A stretch of DNA of 64,000 bases from Bacillus sp. OK048 (lineage in GTDB: Bacteria > Bacillota > Bacilli > Bacillales > Cytobacillaceae), in NCBI RefSeq assembly GCF_900103525.1, contig NZ_FNHN01000005.1:1-64000 (forward strand). Reading direction: 5' to 3'. Below are positions 14,228-22,842 of the stretch, in pieces. The notes below the pieces were generated by a model. It saw nothing but the letters and a program-made list of their open reading frames with translations. It made no database searches and was not told the DNA's origin. Made by a program: the position numbers and the translations under genes. The first letter of the stretch is position 1; the number at the start of each line of letters is the position of its first letter.

Positions 14228-17200
14228 TTACGACTTAAGCTGTTTCAACATATTTGAAACTTTGATCATCATTTCTTTATAGAATTCGTACAGCTCTTCG
14301 CCGTTTGCTAAGTCTTTATAATCATAGTCCAATGCTTCTTTTTCTTTCTGATAGGTGGCGGCCATTTCTTCAAGGGCGGCAACTAGTTCTGACGTATTCT
14401 CAAGATGGATCAGTTCATTGCTGCGGCGCTCGGATTTTTTCATGAGCTGATCCAACTGTTTTGGAGTTAGTTCTGTAAAGGACTTGAACAACTCGTAATC
14501 GACAAAATGAGTTGTTTTCATTAGATTCACAAATGGCTCCCAGGCATCTTCCTCAAGTTCTTTATCGTAGATGTAAAGGGCACCTTTTTTACGAATTGTT
14601 TTTGTGTAAAGTGCTTCAATAAACTGATTTTGCGCCTCTTCTTTGTCTTTTTGTGAATCAATATAGTGCTGCAGTTCATTCACTTTCTCCTGAACAGAAC
14701 TAAACTTTTTAACTTCCTCTTTTATTCTCTCAATCAACTTTGGAGAGCGGATAAAGTTTTCAATCGCCATCTCCAAGGTTGTGCTGCCAAAAATATCGCT
14801 AGCACCATCAGACACCATGCTTCCTGCAAGCATATCCTGTAACTCTCCAAGAACCCGTTTTACGCTGCCAAGAGTAGCTTTGTTCAGCGATTTTGGATCA
14901 AGTCCATGACGAGCAAATAGGTCCGTTAGTGAAGCCGGCTTTGTAAATTTACATTGATATCTGGCGCTTGTATTTTGGTCGGCATCTTTTTCGATTATGC
15001 ATCCATAGTTTTTCGCCTTTTCAAATAGTTCTCGAACGCTGTTGTTATAGGTGCTGACACGTTCATTGAAATGGGTATCTCCCCACGATTTTTCAGGAAT
15101 AGGTGAAGGGAGGTAGGCCCAGTTTTCTTTTTCCGTTTGCACAAGGTGCCTGCCTATGCCTTCTTTTTCGAGAATGGTTCTTTCATAGGAATTTTCATAG
15201 ACCTGCAGTGGTGCATATGCGTACAAAGGAACACCATTCTTCGTATTCAACCAGAAAATCCGATTTTTCAATTCGCTTTCCTTAATGGTGAAGCGAGATT
15301 GACTTAAGGCGTGTTTTTCGAAATTTTTAATGCCGTTAAAAATATTCGGCGCTTGCGCTGGAACGGAAACAAATCCCCATTGCGGAAAATGAAGCTGACC
15401 GTTGCTATTGGCAAGATGGAACACTGGAAGGGCATCACGATCAAGTCTTGCCGCAATCCTTTGTTCAATAATCTGATCAATGGGCTGATCCTCACCGTAT
15501 TTCAAACGTAAGAAATCTTCCATTGATTTCGTTATCATTTCACCAAACTGGTCTGTTAAAAATTCGGAAACGGTTCCTACGACATCAATGTCACTTTCCT
15601 TTACCCAATGGACAGATTTTTCAAGCAGCATTTCGGACCATTGCTGCACCAAAATTTCGCCGTCCTTTGAATCAAACATTCTTTGAATCTCACGGGCAAC
15701 ATCTGGAACGCTCACTAAATGCCAATAATAAGTGACATCATTCTCACGTTTCACTTCCTCACCATTGATGAGGATATCGGCATTACTTTGGAAAATAGCT
15801 TTTAGTTTTTCGAGAATTTCTTTATAAACCTGATAAATTTTCGAATTTTGATTGTTTAACAGTGGATATAAATCGTCGTAGAATTCAATCATCTCTTCAA
15901 TTCTTGCTTTTTCAGCACGGGCATCGAATTCATTCAGTTTTGCATCAATATAGGCATTCTTTTTACGATCCTTGGAGATAAAGGCACTTCTTGCGTCTTC
16001 AAGTTTGTTATCAGCATAATCCTGTTCGGACTGGATGGCCCGCGGCAGTCTGTCTAATCGGTCACGAAGACCTTCGCTGTAAGCCTGTAACGTTTTTAAT
16101 AAGCAAAAACCATCATTGGAATAGATTAATCGTGAAGCATAAATCGGTCCTTTTTTCGGGTGAAGGAACAAGCGCTCCACTTGACGTCGAAACTCCTCGA
16201 CGATTTCACCTGGAAGCTGCTTTTTACATTTACGGTACTGTTCCTTTGCCTTTAATAAAAATTCCCTGTCTAATTCTTCATCGAGATTGATAACCGATTG
16301 CTTAATGACATTGTTGTAAGAGAAGCGGTCACTATTCTCAAATCCTGATAACGGTTCTGGTACACGGTCATTAAAACGACGATGGACAGAATCTGGATCA
16401 ATTTGCAGCTTTTCAGCAAATTGCTCAACATCAGTTTGATCTGGAGCTAATTCAAACATATTGTTCATTTTTTCAAAAAGCTTATAGCCGACATAGGTGG
16501 TCATTTCCTCGACGGGAATTTCTGCTGTTGCTGCCCCAATCACATTGTATTGATAGTTGACGGCATACGGCTTTGGCATGACGGCAATATTGGTACGGAT
16601 ATTGCTGATATAATCATGGATGGCAAACTCATCGCCCTTTTTATTTTCATTGACCATGAAGTTGGTAATGTTTTCAGCGGTAACATTCATGCAGTAATCA
16701 TAGGCATTATCGAGCCACTTACCCTCGAGGTTTTTTCCTGAAATTAAGTGGCAAAGATTAAATGGCGGCATTGGTGAGTTAACCATGAGCATGCTGCCAT
16801 ATTGCATTTTGAAGCGTTCATTACGCTCATCAACATTCATCCAGTAATCAAGTTCTTTTAAGGCAGCGTAGCCATTTTTTTCAATATAATCAACGGTATG
16901 AGAACTTAAGCCGCGCTTTGATAAATTCACATCTGGGGTGAATAAATAACCAAGCATGCTTACTTTATCCACTCCGCTTGAACCGTATTGGCGTTCAATA
17001 ATACCACGTGTGATATAGGAAATATCAAGGAAACAGCCGCTTCCTGTACCACCTGACAATCCAGTTAAGATAAATACATACAGCCTTTTTCCCGAACCTT
17101 CCATCACCGAATCGATTTTCTTTTGGATCGTTTGCACAACTTGATTGATTTTGGTGAAAAGGAGCAAACGCCCGGCCTGGCGGACACCTGAAGCACCGCT

Positions 17201-17617
17201 GATTCCATCGGTAATTAATAGCTCTGGAGATAACCATTCCTTTATGTAAGGCTCAATCGTACTGCGATTTTGGAGCAGGCTGCCGATTTCAGGATTGGAG
17301 AGCAGCACAAATTCCTTGTTTGGATCTAAGCCAATGCCTTTATAGTTTTTATTGCGGTCATATTCATTGGTTTCAAACGCTAAAAATTCAATGTTATTTG
17401 GCTTTTCTCGTTTTTTCTTCGTTAATGGGTCCTGCGGGAGCTTGAAGCGGCGATTCACCTGATACTTTAGGCGAAGGAGGGCATCAATCCCCGTACCTCC
17501 TAAGCCAATCACAAGCATCGGGTTGTCGATGGTATCGACACGGATTTTCTCAGAAATAATTCCTCCTCCGAGGGAAACATCTAACTGCTGGATATGCTCT
17601 CTTACCGTTGCTTTCAT
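14228..17617 (-). CDS. large tubulin/FtsZ-like GTPase
   Basis: A 1129-residue protein whose N-terminal third resembles the bacterial tubulin-like family: IGLGGTG at about 37-43 (first nucleotide loop) and the tubulin signature as SGGTGSG at about 188-194, followed by hydrophobic strand-helix units. FtsZ is about 380 residues, so two thirds is family-specific: a helical coiled-coil middle (about 410-640) and a C-terminus with charged coiled coil. It is not FtsZ, TubZ or PhuZ in size. GGGAGG stands nine bases before the ATG at 17617; a longer frame opening at 17659 overlaps the previous gene and is rejected. It lies in an operon with two vWA proteins and a GTPase, suggesting a membrane-tethered polymer. 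Function unknown. Confidence 0.85.
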   Translation of the reverse strand: MKATVREHIQQLDVSLGGGIISEKIRVDTIDNPMLVIGLGGTGIDALLRLKYQVNRRFKLPQDPLTKKKREKPNNIEFLAFETNEYDRNKNYKGIGLDPNKEFVLLSNPEIGSLLQNRSTIEPYIKEWLSPELLITDGISGASGVRQAGRLLLFTKINQVVQTIQKKIDSVMEGSGKRLYVFILTGLSGGTGSGCFLDISYITRGIIERQYGSSGVDKVSMLGYLFTPDVNLSKRGLSSHTVDYIEKNGYAALKELDYWMNVDERNERFKMQYGSMLMVNSPMPPFNLCHLISGKNLEGKWLDNAYDYCMNVTAENITNFMVNENKKGDEFAIHDYISNIRTNIAVMPKPYAVNYQYNVIGAATAEIPVEEMTTYVGYKLFEKMNNMFELAPDQTDVEQFAEKLQIDPDSVHRRFNDRVPEPLSGFENSDRFSYNNVIKQSVINLDEELDREFLLKAKEQYRKCKKQLPGEIVEEFRRQVERLFLHPKKGPIYASRLIYSNDGFCLLKTLQAYSEGLRDRLDRLPRAIQSEQDYADNKLEDARSAFISKDRKKNAYIDAKLNEFDARAEKARIEEMIEFYDDLYPLLNNQNSKIYQVYKEILEKLKAIFQSNADILINGEEVKRENDVTYYWHLVSVPDVAREIQRMFDSKDGEILVQQWSEMLLEKSVHWVKESDIDVVGTVSEFLTDQFGEMITKSMEDFLRLKYGEDQPIDQIIEQRIAARLDRDALPVFHLANSNGQLHFPQWGFVSVPAQAPNIFNGIKNFEKHALSQSRFTIKESELKNRIFWLNTKNGVPLYAYAPLQVYENSYERTILEKEGIGRHLVQTEKENWAYLPSPIPEKSWGDTHFNERVSTYNNSVRELFEKAKNYGCIIEKDADQNTSARYQCKFTKPASLTDLFARHGLDPKSLNKATLGSVKRVLGELQDMLAGSMVSDGASDIFGSTTLEMAIENFIRSPKLIERIKEEVKKFSSVQEKVNELQHYIDSQKDKEEAQNQFIEALYTKTIRKKGALYIYDKELEEDAWEPFVNLMKTTHFVDYELFKSFTELTPKQLDQLMKKSERRSNELIHLENTSELVAALEEMAATYQKEKEALDYDYKDLANGEELYEFYKEMMIKVSNMLKQLKS

Positions 17618-17642
17618 ATTTACTTTCCTCCCATGGTGGTTT

Positions 17643-19400
17643 TTAACTGATGTACTCAATATAGATCGATTTATTGACTTTCTTTAAAAGAATCCTTAGC
17701 CTGTCATTGCGCTTTACGAGCTGCCCTTTTCTGGCGTCAATGGCGCGGCCGCTTTTTTCGATGGTGCAGTCGGACTGATTTACAATTAGCAGCATATCCG
17801 CTTTGTCAGGCTTGAACAGGATTTGGTCCGTCTCCGAGAATTCCGGTGCTACTGAAAGCAATTGGTGAAGCTTAATTTTTCCTTGGAAATCTTTAAGCTT
17901 CTTAAACTGCGGCGTCGTCCGTTCCCCGGTATCTTCATCTTTAATTTCAACCACCATTTGTCCGCTAAAGCCGCGTTTTGGTTTCTTAGCGAAAAAGAAT
18001 GCGAGTAATCCGATTAATAACAAGGCGCCGATTCCAGCATATAACCAAGGGAAAGACTTTTCTTCTTGTATCGGGCTGACCTTAGCGGCTGTAGGTGTAG
18101 CACCCTTTTGAACGTTGATTTTTTCAACGGCGGTTTCCCGGAAAAAACTATTATCCTCGGCCTTGACCAACACTTCATACTGGTTGGAATCACCCAGTTT
18201 GAAGTCACCGGTAAAGCCTTGTTCATCGGAGGTAAGTGGAATTTCCTCTGTTTGGCCGTTAGTTAAATCCTTGATTAGGAGCGTAGCCTTCATGGTACTA
18301 TAAAGAGCTTTATCTGCTATTTTTGCACCGTTGTCCTCAAAGAAGGAGGCGATTTTTACAATATCTCCTGCCGTAAAGCCATTTGAAACAAGCGGTGCTA
18401 ACTTGAGCTGTAAGTCATAGTTAAAAATGAGATTGATATCGATTTTGTCCTGGGGAACTCCTTTTACCTTAAGAGTCCAATCACCCTGAACCGGATTGAT
18501 GAGCTTTACCATTGAGTAGGACTTAGATGTAGAGAGAAGAATGTTGTCTGAAGGTATCGGTTGTTCGGTGCCGGAAGGATCGATTAATTTTACTTTGACC
18601 GGCTGGCTTGAAATCAATGAAATATTTGCTTCAATGACATTTTCATTCGGGACATGGATGGTTATATCCTGAAACTCGCCATTTGCAGTGAGTTGATTGA
18701 TGGGAACAATTTTTAACTTTAAATGGTTAGCGAAGATTTGACTCAAGATGCCAGGAAGGTCATCGGCAGTAGTTGTTTCGAAAAATTGGCCATTTGTACT
18801 CGTCGCAACATTTTGTAAAACCTGTTTATTTAGCTTTCCGTCGGCATTTAAGCCGATTGTATAGATAGGGTAGCCCTTTTTCTTAGCAGCCTCGACTGCT
18901 ACAGCCAAATCATCATCGGCTTGTTGGACCGTTTTGCTTTTACTCTTATTCAAGTCATTGTTGCCGTCAGCAAGTAAGACAATCAACGGAAAGTAATCGT
19001 CCTCATGCCCCAAATCGAGAAGCTTTACCGCTTCATTGACACCAACAGATATATTGGTATAGGGATACTTAGCAAGGGAGTCGATAAAGCTTTTTAAGTC
19101 TTTTTTGCTTTGCTCCGAGCGTATATCAACGAGCGCACTTTCACGCATCACTTCATCTGCATAGGCAACAACACCAATTTTATCTCCTTTTACTGAGGAC
19201 ATATCGACAAACATTTTCATCGCTTCATTACTAATAAGATGGGGGTCACTATCAAGCATGGACTTACTTACATCGACGACGAGTAACGCTTCAATCCGGG
19301 ATGAGGCGTTTAGGGGTCCGGCAGCCTGAACACTTGCGTATTGAAAAGCGAGAAAGATTACGTACAAGACTACAAAACTACTAATCCACTTTTTAAACAT
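17643..19400 (-). CDS. secreted/membrane vWA protein with cytosolic FHA-like tail
   Basis: A 585-residue type I membrane protein. A signal peptide (about 1-27, ending SVQA) is followed by a vWA domain (about 36-230) with an intact MIDAS: DVSKSM (D43, S45, S47), TN in the second loop and LADG. Beta-sandwich segments (about 235-430) follow, then one membrane helix at about 449-471 with a KKPKRG stop. The 108-residue cytosolic tail is beta-rich (LLIVNQSDCTIEKSG, VKRNDRLRILL) and resembles an FHA-like fold, though degenerate. GGAGG precedes the ATG at 19400. As the first gene of the leftward operon, it may sense an extracellular ligand and signal to the tubulin/GTPase partners. Confidence 0.82.
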   Translation of the reverse strand: MFKKWISSFVVLYVIFLAFQYASVQAAGPLNASSRIEALLVVDVSKSMLDSDPHLISNEAMKMFVDMSSVKGDKIGVVAYADEVMRESALVDIRSEQSKKDLKSFIDSLAKYPYTNISVGVNEAVKLLDLGHEDDYFPLIVLLADGNNDLNKSKSKTVQQADDDLAVAVEAAKKKGYPIYTIGLNADGKLNKQVLQNVATSTNGQFFETTTADDLPGILSQIFANHLKLKIVPINQLTANGEFQDITIHVPNENVIEANISLISSQPVKVKLIDPSGTEQPIPSDNILLSTSKSYSMVKLINPVQGDWTLKVKGVPQDKIDINLIFNYDLQLKLAPLVSNGFTAGDIVKIASFFEDNGAKIADKALYSTMKATLLIKDLTNGQTEEIPLTSDEQGFTGDFKLGDSNQYEVLVKAEDNSFFRETAVEKINVQKGATPTAAKVSPIQEEKSFPWLYAGIGALLLIGLLAFFFAKKPKRGFSGQMVVEIKDEDTGERTTPQFKKLKDFQGKIKLHQLLSVAPEFSETDQILFKPDKADMLLIVNQSDCTIEKSGRAIDARKGQLVKRNDRLRILLKKVNKSIYIEYIS

Positions 19401-19456
19401 ATGTGCAACCTCCAATGCAGTATCGAAAAATCACATAGTATAGCCTCAAGAAAAAA

Positions 19457-19483
19457 GACGTTTCTTTTTGAGGTGAAGTTTCC
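19457..19483 (-). promoter_or_regulatory. candidate ECF-sigma promoter of the tubulin/GTPase operon
   Basis: On the minus strand GGAAAC (plus 19478-19483), 17 bases and CGTC (plus 19457-19460) resemble the GAAAC/CGTC core used by Bacillus sigma-M, sigma-X and sigma-W. It lies about 57 bases before the first start codon. A CCTCAA...TTGAGG hairpin (19444-19473) overlaps it. A TATACT hexamer at plus 19436-19441 is an alternative sigma-A -10. Confidence 0.4.
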
Positions 19484-19551
19484 TTTTTGTGAAAAATTTT
19501 ACAATTATATTACTATTTTACCACCGCCGATGGTGATTCCAAAGGAATAAT

Positions 19552-19581
19552 TTGATAGAAATATTAAAATCCTCCTATTAT
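19552..19581 (+). promoter_or_regulatory. sigma-A promoter of the rightward island operon
   Basis: TTGATA (19552-19557), an 18-base spacer and TATTAT (19576-19581) precede the 49-codon gene by about 90 bases. Together with the leftward promoter it makes the 19401-19672 gap a divergent promoter region. Confidence 0.6.
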
Positions 19582-19610
19582 AGTGAAAATTAATGTATTT
19601 TCTGGTAATT

Positions 19611-19628
19611 TAAGGAGGACATATGTAG
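19611..19628 (+). promoter_or_regulatory. leader Shine-Dalgarno with an ATG-TAG start-stop
   Basis: TAAGGAGGA, the strongest ribosome binding sequence nearby, is followed after three bases by ATG and immediately TAG. No coding frame uses it; the first real gene starts 45 bases further on. It may act as a 5' mRNA stabiliser (Stab-SD) or a minimal start-stop regulatory element. Confidence 0.45.
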
Positions 19629-19672
19629 AAAATTGCAAAATAAATCTACTGGAATAAGAGGTGTGCGGGTGA

Positions 19673-19822
19673 ATGTATAGCATCCTATTTACTAGCTTAT
19701 TAGTCCTTATCTTAATCTGGAAAGCTTATAAAATATTCAAGAATAAAAAGTACTGCAGCAGCTACGAAGATCTTGATGATGATTTACGAATCATGCTCAA
19801 TGAAGGTGATCATATTGACTAA
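19673..19822 (+). CDS. 49-residue single-span membrane peptide
   Basis: A short gene encoding MYSILFTSLLVLILIWKAYK, a basic stretch (KIFKNKKYC), and an acidic tail (YEDLDDDLRIMLNEGDH). The hydrophobic N-terminus (about 3-17) is one membrane helix with the tail probably cytosolic. GAGGTG lies upstream. Its last eight bases overlap the TTG start of the following zinc-ribbon gene, which suggests translational coupling and supports it as a real gene. As first gene of the rightward operon of the tubulin/GTPase island, it could be a membrane anchor or regulator. No family recognised. Confidence 0.6.
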   Translation: MYSILFTSLLVLILIWKAYKIFKNKKYCSSYEDLDDDLRIMLNEGDHID

Positions 19823-20744
19823 ACATGCCGTTCAATTACCGAAGAAGAAAAGAACAAAATACGTTTTTCAAAAGGTAAAAATGTGTAAGAAATGTCAACG
19901 TTACACGGTGTTAAAGGATGAAAATTGTCCGGAATGCGGCACCATCTATTCGGGTGTCGAAAGCTTGGCAAGATCAATATTTAAAAATCGTTTGTTTTCT
20001 GAGGCCATTACGATTTTAACTGTCGTTTGTCTTGGCATCATTTTTGCTCCTACGGTACGTATGCTTTATTATTCACTGATTGCGGGTGTATTGTTTACGC
20101 TAGGATATGTTAGTTTGACACTTATTTTTATTAAAAGTGAGTACAGAATCCAGCTCCAAAAGCTCCTCAAAGAGGATATTGAAAAAATAAAAGCCGGAAT
20201 CCAGTTGGATAGTATTCGAGCGAAAGAAGATGTTAGAGCCGACAACGTTGCTGCGAGCTATGATAAGCTTCGAGAGATTTGCGATTTTATCGATACTGAT
20301 CAATTGAAAATACGCAGTGTCATGGCTTTGAATGAGATTGCGCTTCGTAAAGACATGGAGCTTGAACTCGAGACGCTTATTCCTTCCGCTTATGACAAGG
20401 GTTTTTTGAAATATGCCTTAGAAGTCGTAAAAATAAACCGTTCGCTGATCACGAAAAAATCAATCGCTTACTTTGTGGAGCATCGGACTGAAATTGTTCG
20501 TGATTATGGTATCGATTCCCTCATAACAGTGGCAGGATCCGCTTTGAGAATGAAGCTTTACATCCTTGAATTCTCTGACTTTATCCAAGAGTTCATCGAC
20601 TATTTTCCAAAGGATCGCATCTTGCGGCTGTGCAATATCTTGCACGCTAATCCTGAAGAGAATTGGGGCAGCCTCGCCGAAAAAACAAAACATTTAGTCC
20701 GATTAAAATACAACTATGACCCTGACTTTAAACACTTTGTATAG
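19815..20744 (+). CDS. zinc-ribbon membrane protein of the GTPase island
   Basis: A 309-residue protein. A zinc ribbon (C24, C27, C38, C41: CKKC, CPEC) near the N-terminus is followed by two membrane helices at about 61-105, then a long cytosolic helical region (110-309) of amphipathic helices reminiscent of HEAT/TPR-like repeats. The preferred start is TTG at 19815, with AAGGTG six bases upstream; a longer frame back to 19773 has no site and overlaps the 49-codon gene completely. The following gene begins 15 bases after the stop. The zinc ribbon echoes the one in the GTPase of the opposite operon. Function unknown; likely a membrane scaffold. Confidence 0.65.
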   Translation: MTKHAVQLPKKKRTKYVFQKVKMCKKCQRYTVLKDENCPECGTIYSGVESLARSIFKNRLFSEAITILTVVCLGIIFAPTVRMLYYSLIAGVLFTLGYVSLTLIFIKSEYRIQLQKLLKEDIEKIKAGIQLDSIRAKEDVRADNVAASYDKLREICDFIDTDQLKIRSVMALNEIALRKDMELELETLIPSAYDKGFLKYALEVVKINRSLITKKSIAYFVEHRTEIVRDYGIDSLITVAGSALRMKLYILEFSDFIQEFIDYFPKDRILRLCNILHANPEENWGSLAEKTKHLVRLKYNYDPDFKHFV

Positions 20745-20759
20745 AAGGGATTGGCGCCC

Positions 20760-22514
20760 ATGTTTAAACTGACGGTCTATAAAAAGGTCAACCTATCTAG
20801 GAATCTTCGGTTATTTATTTTTATCATTTGCTTACTAGCTGTCGGCGGCAAAATCGTTTTCGCTCATGAAAAAATCGATGATTACCGTGAAGCAATGAAG
20901 TTATTTGAATCAGGGGAATTAATCGCAGCAGAAAAACAATTTCAACTAGCCCGGAAAAATCCTTTTGTATTGGACCACAATCAGGAAATGGATCAAATAC
21001 TTTCCATTTTGACTCCTATTAAAGAGGAAATGGAGGAGATTGACGAACAGGGGCAAGATTACTTTGAGGAAAATCAACTTGCGGAGCTCGTTCAGACTTA
21101 CGAAAGATGGCAGGAAAATGCGAAAAATTGGTTAGCGGGCACAGCTATTCAACAGGACATGTATGGCGAGATGCTAGTGAAAACGGAGATGGAGAAGGAT
21201 TTTCATGACTATTTTTCCAAAAGTAAAACATCGCTTGCAGCCAGTTTAAAAGATCCCGCTGATGAAGAGTCGGTTTATCAGGATTTCATGCTGATTCCTG
21301 CAGACTATTATGGTGGAGACAGCGCCAAGGTGAATGAAGTTGAGGCTCTATTTATTCAATACTATTCTTTAAAGATGCAGCCATTATTCAGCAATGAAAA
21401 TACCTCTTCTATTGTTGAGGAAGGGAGTAGACAATTAAAAATGCTCTCGACGTTTTCAATGGATACCGAATGGCTGAAGAATTCTTTAGACAGCAACCTG
21501 CTTCGGGTCCTAACAAAGGCTATGAACAAAGAGGATTACGCTGCTTTTGCAGAGCAGGCAACTAGTGTTAAGAAATTACCTTCTGTCATGGCGGAATCAA
21601 AGGTAATTGCTTTTATTGAAACATCTCAAAATAATCTACTGACAAAAGCGAAAAATCTACGCGATAATAATAAATTTGAAGAAGCCCTTTCCATTTATCA
21701 GGGCCTTATGTCTTTAGAAGATACAAGTATGCAGATTGCAGATGCTGAGTGGGAATGGGATAAATTTGAACCGATCCGTGTATTAAAGAGGCAATATCCA
21801 GGTAAAGAATTTCCGCAGACCATTAATAGCAGGAATATATTTGGTGCAGAAAGTGTTGTTGCAGCCATATCGAATGAGGGCATCCTCTACATTGGCAAGC
21901 TGGAAGGGCAAGAGCCAATGGCTATTAGTGAAACGAAGTTGGTCAACGCCCCAGTCATTGAAAAGCTTGTTTTTCAAAATGATATGAGTGAATATCCTGT
22001 CATTTTAATTGAGGCAAAATCGCAGCAAAGGGCTCATCGCTACTTAGCCTTTGAAATCAGAAACAATTTTAGCGAGAATATCCTTGATATTGAAGCAAAT
22101 GATTTGGCCATTGAAGCACCAGGACAGTTATTACTAGATAATCCTGTTGGCAAAGGTGAGGCTGAATTTGCGTACTATGAGCGGGGAATAGATGGAGTCT
22201 ATCGATTTATTAAAATTAAAGTCGACTATATTGATATTAGTGTAAAAGAAATCCTTAACTATCAAGGAATGAAGGTCCGTTTTAATGGATATGTCCAACG
22301 ATTGAATAATAACCAGGTTGTTCTACTATCAGAGAAATACAATTATGATCGTAGTCAGTATGAACGAAGTTATCTAGTAGTACGGGGTGTGACTGTACCT
22401 GGTACGAATACTTTCCGTTCCCTGATAGGTACATTTACTACCTATGAGACAATTTTAGATGAGTATGGACAGAGTATTGAAGTTCCGGTTTTTACCGTGG
22501 AAAAAGTGGAATAA
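20760..22514 (+). CDS. membrane-anchored extracytoplasmic repeat protein
   Basis: A 584-residue protein with a basic N-terminus and one membrane helix (about 17-35) that is either an uncleaved anchor or a signal peptide. The helical region from about 40 to 330 contains TPR-like motifs: YREAMKLFESGELIAAEKQF near the start and FEEALSIYQGL at about 310. A beta-rich C-terminal domain (about 350-584) has no recognised relatives. The ATG at 20760 follows GAAGGG by ten bases; an in-frame TTG at 20751 is too close to the site. It ends the rightward operon at a perfect terminator. I infer an extracellular ligand-binding partner for the vWA domains. Confidence 0.65.
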   Translation: MFKLTVYKKVNLSRNLRLFIFIICLLAVGGKIVFAHEKIDDYREAMKLFESGELIAAEKQFQLARKNPFVLDHNQEMDQILSILTPIKEEMEEIDEQGQDYFEENQLAELVQTYERWQENAKNWLAGTAIQQDMYGEMLVKTEMEKDFHDYFSKSKTSLAASLKDPADEESVYQDFMLIPADYYGGDSAKVNEVEALFIQYYSLKMQPLFSNENTSSIVEEGSRQLKMLSTFSMDTEWLKNSLDSNLLRVLTKAMNKEDYAAFAEQATSVKKLPSVMAESKVIAFIETSQNNLLTKAKNLRDNNKFEEALSIYQGLMSLEDTSMQIADAEWEWDKFEPIRVLKRQYPGKEFPQTINSRNIFGAESVVAAISNEGILYIGKLEGQEPMAISETKLVNAPVIEKLVFQNDMSEYPVILIEAKSQQRAHRYLAFEIRNNFSENILDIEANDLAIEAPGQLLLDNPVGKGEAEFAYYERGIDGVYRFIKIKVDYIDISVKEILNYQGMKVRFNGYVQRLNNNQVVLLSEKYNYDRSQYERSYLVVRGVTVPGTNTFRSLIGTFTTYETILDEYGQSIEVPVFTVEKVE

Positions 22515-22516
22515 AC

Positions 22517-22546
22517 GTAAAAAGAAGACCATGGTCTTCTTTTTAC
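22517..22546. terminator. bidirectional terminator ending the GTPase island
   Basis: A perfect palindrome: GTAAAAAGAAGACC joined by AT to GGTCTTCTTTTTAC. It serves both the rightward island operon and the leftward DUF4359 gene, whose stop codon it overlaps. Confidence 0.9.
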
Positions 22547-22842
22547 TTCTCTTTAGAAATTGGAATGAAATGATTAAAGATCCCAATGCAGGTGACTTGA
22601 CCTAAGCCAATTTCAGAAAAATCGGTTTTATAGACTGAAAAAACAAAGTAATCCGACTCCGTTGTTCCCATATCAAAAACCTTTTCCCCTGCTAATGAAA
22701 GAATCCCTTTTTCCACTATATTTGAAGACTGGCCCATCGCTTCATGATTGATCCATTTTATGTATGCCGAACGCTTAGGGTTTGTTACTGATAACACAAA
22801 AACAATCACGATCAATAGAATAATAGAAATGATCCGCTTCAT
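22543..22842 (-). CDS. DUF4359-family small membrane-anchored protein
   Basis: A 99-residue protein with an N-terminal hydrophobic helix (about 4-20), then TNPKRSAYIKW, the hallmark opening of DUF4359 proteins. A short beta-rich domain follows (KVFDMGTTESDYFVFSVY; GQVTCIGIFNHF). It is probably anchored outside the membrane. ATG at 22842 follows GGGGT. The family is common in Bacillus; function is unknown. It is monocistronic and convergent with the GTPase island, so probably not part of it. Confidence 0.75.
   Translation of the reverse strand: MKRIISIILLIVIVFVLSVTNPKRSAYIKWINHEAMGQSSNIVEKGILSLAGEKVFDMGTTESDYFVFSVYKTDFSEIGLGQVTCIGIFNHFIPISKEK

Noticed and set aside
14228..17617. FtsZ or plasmid TubZ identity for the tubulin-like gene
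   Set aside because: Three times the length, different surroundings (no ftsA, no plasmid partition genes), and a variant signature.
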